Below are positions 5,186 to 8,640 of a stretch of 8,640 bases of DNA, piece after piece. Under the pieces are notes generated by a model. The model was not told the DNA's origin, made no database searches, and saw only the letters and a program-made list of their open reading frames with translations. Positions within the stretch are counted from its first letter, which is position 1, and every line of letters starts with the position of its first letter. The position numbers were made by a program, and so were the translations under genes. This stretch comes from Clostridiales bacterium (GTDB taxonomy: Bacteria; Bacillota; Clostridia; Oscillospirales; Acutalibacteraceae), in contig JAAVHU010000006.1 in the NCBI GenBank assembly GCA_014799585.1, positions 19,566-28,205 of the forward strand. The letters are read 5' to 3'.

Positions 5186-8100
5186 ATGAGAAAACTTTTC
5201 AAAAAATTGCTTTGCTCAGTTCTTTGCTTAGCAATGCTTATCAGTTGTTTCTCTGTTGGCTCTCTTAGTGCCTTGGCTTTAACTATGACCGACTATGGTA
5301 AAAACCCTACTCCGGATATAGATATTGCTGTTTCTGTTCCTGCAGATTATCCTGGCACATTTGATGATTTCAAAGCTGAGTTAACCGCTGCATTGATTGC
5401 TCAGGGTATGGATGCTTCAACCTTCCGTATTACTGATACAGCTGTAAAGATTGATACAACAAACCTTGATGGTTGGTATGTATACGATCATTACTATAAT
5501 CAGGCTGCTTATGATGCTCTTGGTTTATCAGCTGCACAGAAATTAAGACAGCCGATGAGACAGGCTGATAACACATGTATGACTTCTCATGGTAAGAGCG
5601 GCGTTTCAACACCTTGTTTGATTCAGGATGTTTTCGTTAACAAAAGATGGGGTACTCCGGGTAACAAGCTTTATCCGTTCAACCAGCATACTTATTCATG
5701 GGAAACAAATGGACGAGCTAATATGTGCTTTGCAGGTTATGGTACACAGGCTTTAACAGACTATATGTTCTATCCTGCAACAAGTGATTCAAGAAGAACG
5801 ATAGAGTTCGACCTTGACTGTGCGGTAATCGATACACACACACTTCTCGGTGCAGGCTTCCTTCTTAACACGAATATCAGTGCAGGCAAATTAGCAGGTT
5901 ATGCATTCTATTATGAATGGACCAGCGCAACAGCTGCTACTGCTCAGATTCGTAAACTTCAGAACGTAGATGTTAACTTCACAGGTTCTCCTGGTACAGT
6001 TCTTTCAGGTAAATCTGTTCCTCTTCCTTCAGGTACAAAGCTTCGTATCAGAGTTGTTCTTGAAAGAAACAGAGTAACAGTTACACAGAGAACATATTCA
6101 GGTAACACAATGGGTGATGAAGTAGTATTATTCGATAACTATGAAATCCCGATTCTTCCTGCTGCAGGTAACGGCTTCGGTCCTATCGTAGCTTATAAGA
6201 GCCATGGTTGTGCTAGTATGACATACTTCCAGTATGGAGACCTTAATATGACATACGATGCAACTGCATTTGATGCTCTTAAATCTGTTCAGTACGTTCA
6301 GTCTTCTAAACAGAAATATTTCGTAAACCTTGTAAATCCTGAAAATGAGGATACAGGTATTCCTGATCCTTCTAAGGATTCAGAAGGTTATATTGATGGT
6401 ATTACTCGTATGGACCAGAACGAAATCTTCTATGTATCTAATAAGGATGATGGTAGAGTTGGTACTGATGATGATGGTATCGGTGCAACCAATACAATCT
6501 ATACTTCAACAGATACTGATTTCATTCAGGAATTAGCAAGTAAGATTATTACAAACTATAACGAGGATAAAACCTTCGCTCATATTAATACGCCTGATAG
6601 AGAAGACCCTCTTTCAGACTTCTATGTTATTAACTCCACTGAAGATGAAAATGGTAAGATTAATGGTTCTCAGTTGATGACGGTGCACCAGAGACATTTA
6701 ATCAACACCAACTCTTCTCTTCAGGTAAGTCTTAGAGATAAATCTCAGCTTGGTAATATGCCTACTTCAGGTACAAAATTAACTAAGTATGAGGTTAAGC
6801 TTCTCGATCCGGACGGAAATGAAATTGAGTTAGTAAAAGGTCAAAAAACAGTTGCAATCACTCCGAATGCTGATGGTTCAGTTACTTTCCCTGAATATAC
6901 AGTTGATGGTAGTACAAAGCCTGGTCGTTACACATTCTCAATGTTAGTAACAGATGATAAGGGCAATGAGTCCGGTTGGGTAAGTACATACTTTACTGTA
7001 TTTGATGATAGTGAAGAACCAATTGCAACAGGTGAAAATACATCCAAAAACCGTGCTAGACTTCACTTAACTGATACCGGTCAGGGTATTGACGAAGACG
7101 GTATCACCTTCATTGAAGACAACAGAGGTTCAGGTGTATATGCATATTATGTAACGGATAGTCTTGCTGATAGTGAAGATCCAAGAAACAATCCTGATCT
7201 TTGGATTTATCTTGATGAGCCTGTTCATGAATTCACGATTGACGTTGATTTAACGGAATACAAAGGTAAGCAAATTGTTGTTTACTATATGGATGAATGT
7301 AGAAACGTTGGTCAGAAGGCTGTATTTAAGCCTGTTCAGGTTATCGTTAAAGACGGCGATGATGTAACTATTGATGAGTACTATGTAATCGGTAAAGAGC
7401 CGATTGTAAGTCTTCCTGATGTAGATATTACTTCTCCTGATCCAGACAACCCAGACCTTGAGTTCAGTGGTTGGAAGGTTGACGGCGGCGATGATAACGA
7501 TGACGACCTTACAGAAAATAGGAGAGTTCCTGTTAAGGAAGACGAAGACAATCCAACAATCGTAATCAGACCTAACTTCACTGATCATAAAGTAAATCTT
7601 ACTTATGTTGCTAATGCATCAGGTGCTTATATTCCTAAGGCTGAAAACAACGCTGCAACTTATACAACTCAGATTGCTGAGAATTCAGACCTTGCAGCTA
7701 AGATTAAGTCTCAGAATGTTGTTCCTGTTCGTACAGGCTACAATTTCGTAGGCTGGTATCTTGATGCTGCTTGCACACAGCCTGTTGTTGATCAGGTTGC
7801 TGCTACAAACACAACTGTATATGCTAAGTGGGAAATCGCTACTTATACTATCAACTTTGATCATAACGGCGGCGGTACCTCAGGTAAAACTAAGTTTGAA
7901 AATGTTCCATATGGCACGAGACTTGCTCTTATTGCAACAGCAGGCAGCCAGTATGAAGTAAAGTCAAATGAAAACCCAACAAAACCGGGTTACATTTTCC
8001 AGTATTGGACATTGGTTAAGAATGATCCAAACACACAGATTACTTCTTCAATTTCAAACACAATGCCTGCAGACGATATAACCGTTTATGCTTATTACAA

Positions 8101-8640
8101 AGAAGATACATCAAAGTATGTAGTTAAGTTTGATACCAAGGGTGGTAACAATATTGCCAACAAGGCATATGTTAAATCTGCTACGGGCTATGGTACACTC
8201 CAGAAGCCTGTTAAGTCCGGTTATGACTTTGAGGGCTGGTATATCCAGAATTCTGATGGCACAATGAGCGATCAGAAGGTTGAGCTTTCAGGCACAACTA
8301 TCCCTGCAAATCTCAGAGGTGTTGAACATACCCTTGTGGCTAACTGGACTCCATCTGAGAGAACACCTTATACTGTTGCTTATTACTACAACTCAGGTAC
8401 TAAGAATGCTGACGGTAGCACGAGATATGTAAAAGCTAATAATATGACAAAAACATATTATGCTCCAACAGAATCAAAGGTTTCAATTCCTCAGGAAGCT
8501 ATCCTTGATGAATTGGAGGGCAGTGACTTCCAGTTCTCAAGATCTTATTGGTTGAATGATGATGTTCGTCCTCAGGATCGCACCGGTGAAGTAGTCGGCG
8601 GTACTCCGCTTGAACTCAAACTCTATTACGATAGATACTT
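5186..8640 (+). CDS. Large secreted multidomain surface protein with InlB/Flg_new repeats, 3'-truncated by the window
   Basis: The frame stays open from ATG 5186 to the edge (1151 complete codons). GAAAGGAG at 5169-5176 lies 9 bases ahead of the start. Residues 1-31 are a signal peptide (basic MRKLFKK, hydrophobic core, then SLSALA as a type-I cleavage site); LISC at 18-21 also fits a lipobox, so lipid anchoring is possible. Residues about 185-365 are beta-rich with alternating hydrophobic strands (TIEFDLDCAVID, GAGFLLNT, LRIRVVLERNRVTV), suggesting a lectin-like sandwich. An acidic loop follows at 421-433 (DDGRVGTDDDGIG). Residues about 510-606 look Ig-like (YEVKLLDPDGNEI to GRYTFSMLVTDDKGNESGW), then another beta domain to about 720. 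From about 722 come InlB/Flg_new-type repeats: FSGWKV near 755, RTGYNFVGWY (849-858) with VYAKWE, YTINFDHNGGG (887-897), YVVKFDTKGG (978-987) with GYDFEGWY (1012-1019), and YTVAYYYN (1062 on). A role in adhesion or carbohydrate binding at the cell surface is inferred; the anchor would lie beyond the edge. Confidence 0.88.
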   Translation, partial: MRKLFKKLLCSVLCLAMLISCFSVGSLSALALTMTDYGKNPTPDIDIAVSVPADYPGTFDDFKAELTAALIAQGMDASTFRITDTAVKIDTTNLDGWYVYDHYYNQAAYDALGLSAAQKLRQPMRQADNTCMTSHGKSGVSTPCLIQDVFVNKRWGTPGNKLYPFNQHTYSWETNGRANMCFAGYGTQALTDYMFYPATSDSRRTIEFDLDCAVIDTHTLLGAGFLLNTNISAGKLAGYAFYYEWTSATAATAQIRKLQNVDVNFTGSPGTVLSGKSVPLPSGTKLRIRVVLERNRVTVTQRTYSGNTMGDEVVLFDNYEIPILPAAGNGFGPIVAYKSHGCASMTYFQYGDLNMTYDATAFDALKSVQYVQSSKQKYFVNLVNPENEDTGIPDPSKDSEGYIDGITRMDQNEIFYVSNKDDGRVGTDDDGIGATNTIYTSTDTDFIQELASKIITNYNEDKTFAHINTPDREDPLSDFYVINSTEDENGKINGSQLMTVHQRHLINTNSSLQVSLRDKSQLGNMPTSGTKLTKYEVKLLDPDGNEIELVKGQKTVAITPNADGSVTFPEYTVDGSTKPGRYTFSMLVTDDKGNESGWVSTYFTVFDDSEEPIATGENTSKNRARLHLTDTGQGIDEDGITFIEDNRGSGVYAYYVTDSLADSEDPRNNPDLWIYLDEPVHEFTIDVDLTEYKGKQIVVYYMDECRNVGQKAVFKPVQVIVKDGDDVTIDEYYVIGKEPIVSLPDVDITSPDPDNPDLEFSGWKVDGGDDNDDDLTENRRVPVKEDEDNPTIVIRPNFTDHKVNLTYVANASGAYIPKAENNAATYTTQIAENSDLAAKIKSQNVVPVRTGYNFVGWYLDAACTQPVVDQVAATNTTVYAKWEIATYTINFDHNGGGTSGKTKFENVPYGTRLALIATAGSQYEVKSNENPTKPGYIFQYWTLVKNDPNTQITSSISNTMPADDITVYAYYKEDTSKYVVKFDTKGGNNIANKAYVKSATGYGTLQKPVKSGYDFEGWYIQNSDGTMSDQKVELSGTTIPANLRGVEHTLVANWTPSERTPYTVAYYYNSGTKNADGSTRYVKANNMTKTYYAPTESKVSIPQEAILDELEGSDFQFSRSYWLNDDVRPQDRTGEVVGGTPLELKLYYDRY

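Noticed and set aside
7250..7588. Overlapping minus-strand open frames (up to 112 codons) inside the surface-protein gene.
   Set aside because: They are antisense to a continuous 1151-codon frame with recognisable repeats, and they lack ribosome binding sites.
7721..8340. Tandem DNA repeats within the surface-protein gene.
   Set aside because: The repeat units are similar at the protein level (GW-containing InlB-type modules) but clearly diverged in DNA, so they are not recent tandem duplications.
1..8640. CRISPR arrays, tRNA or rRNA genes, insertion sequences or phage genes.
   Set aside because: No regularly spaced direct repeats, tRNA-like cloverleaf, rRNA motifs, transposase or integrase signatures were seen in the window.

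Overview
The window looks like the chromosome of a low-GC, spore-forming anaerobe of the Clostridia, probably a gut Oscillospiraceae/Ruminococcaceae-type lineage. The evidence is AT-rich DNA with canonical GGAGG-type ribosome binding sites and sigma-A promoters, a sporulation sigma-K gene, a class-I (Fe-S) fumarase-type beta subunit, and a very large secreted protein carrying InlB/Flg_new (Listeria-Bacteroides) repeats. The species cannot be named from this stretch.

Layout, left to right. (1) 1-849: the 3' part of a parvulin-type peptidyl-prolyl isomerase/foldase gene with two parvulin modules in tandem, closed by a hairpin terminator. (2) 930-1686: a two-gene unit, a 79-residue coiled-coil protein overlapping by 11 bases a stand-alone fumarase/tartrate dehydratase beta subunit, closed by a strong terminator that also serves the opposite strand. 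(3) 1725-2420, minus strand: pro-sigma-K, uninterrupted and with a hydrophobic N-terminal pro-sequence. (4) 2478-4703: a sigma-A promoter drives a two-gene operon, a cytoplasmic alkaline-phosphatase-superfamily hydrolase (phosphodiesterase-like) overlapping by one base a transporter of the organophosphate:phosphate antiporter (GlpT/UhpT) type, then a terminator. The pair reads as an import-and-cleave system for a phosphorylated compound. (5) 4704-4926: non-coding DNA with a terminator-like hairpin. (6) 4927-8640: a good sigma-A promoter, a roughly 220-base untranslated leader that folds into a nested multi-stem structure followed by a possible H-type pseudoknot just before the ribosome binding site, and then a secreted multidomain surface protein of at least 1151 residues that runs off the right edge.

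The most interesting element is the leader RNA at about 4964-5154. Its first transcribed bases pair perfectly with a segment about 150 bases downstream and enclose further long stems. I do not recognise it as a known riboswitch class. The second most interesting is the hydrolase/antiporter operon, whose substrate is not evident. The remaining genes are ordinary members of known families, with small peculiarities noted in their entries.
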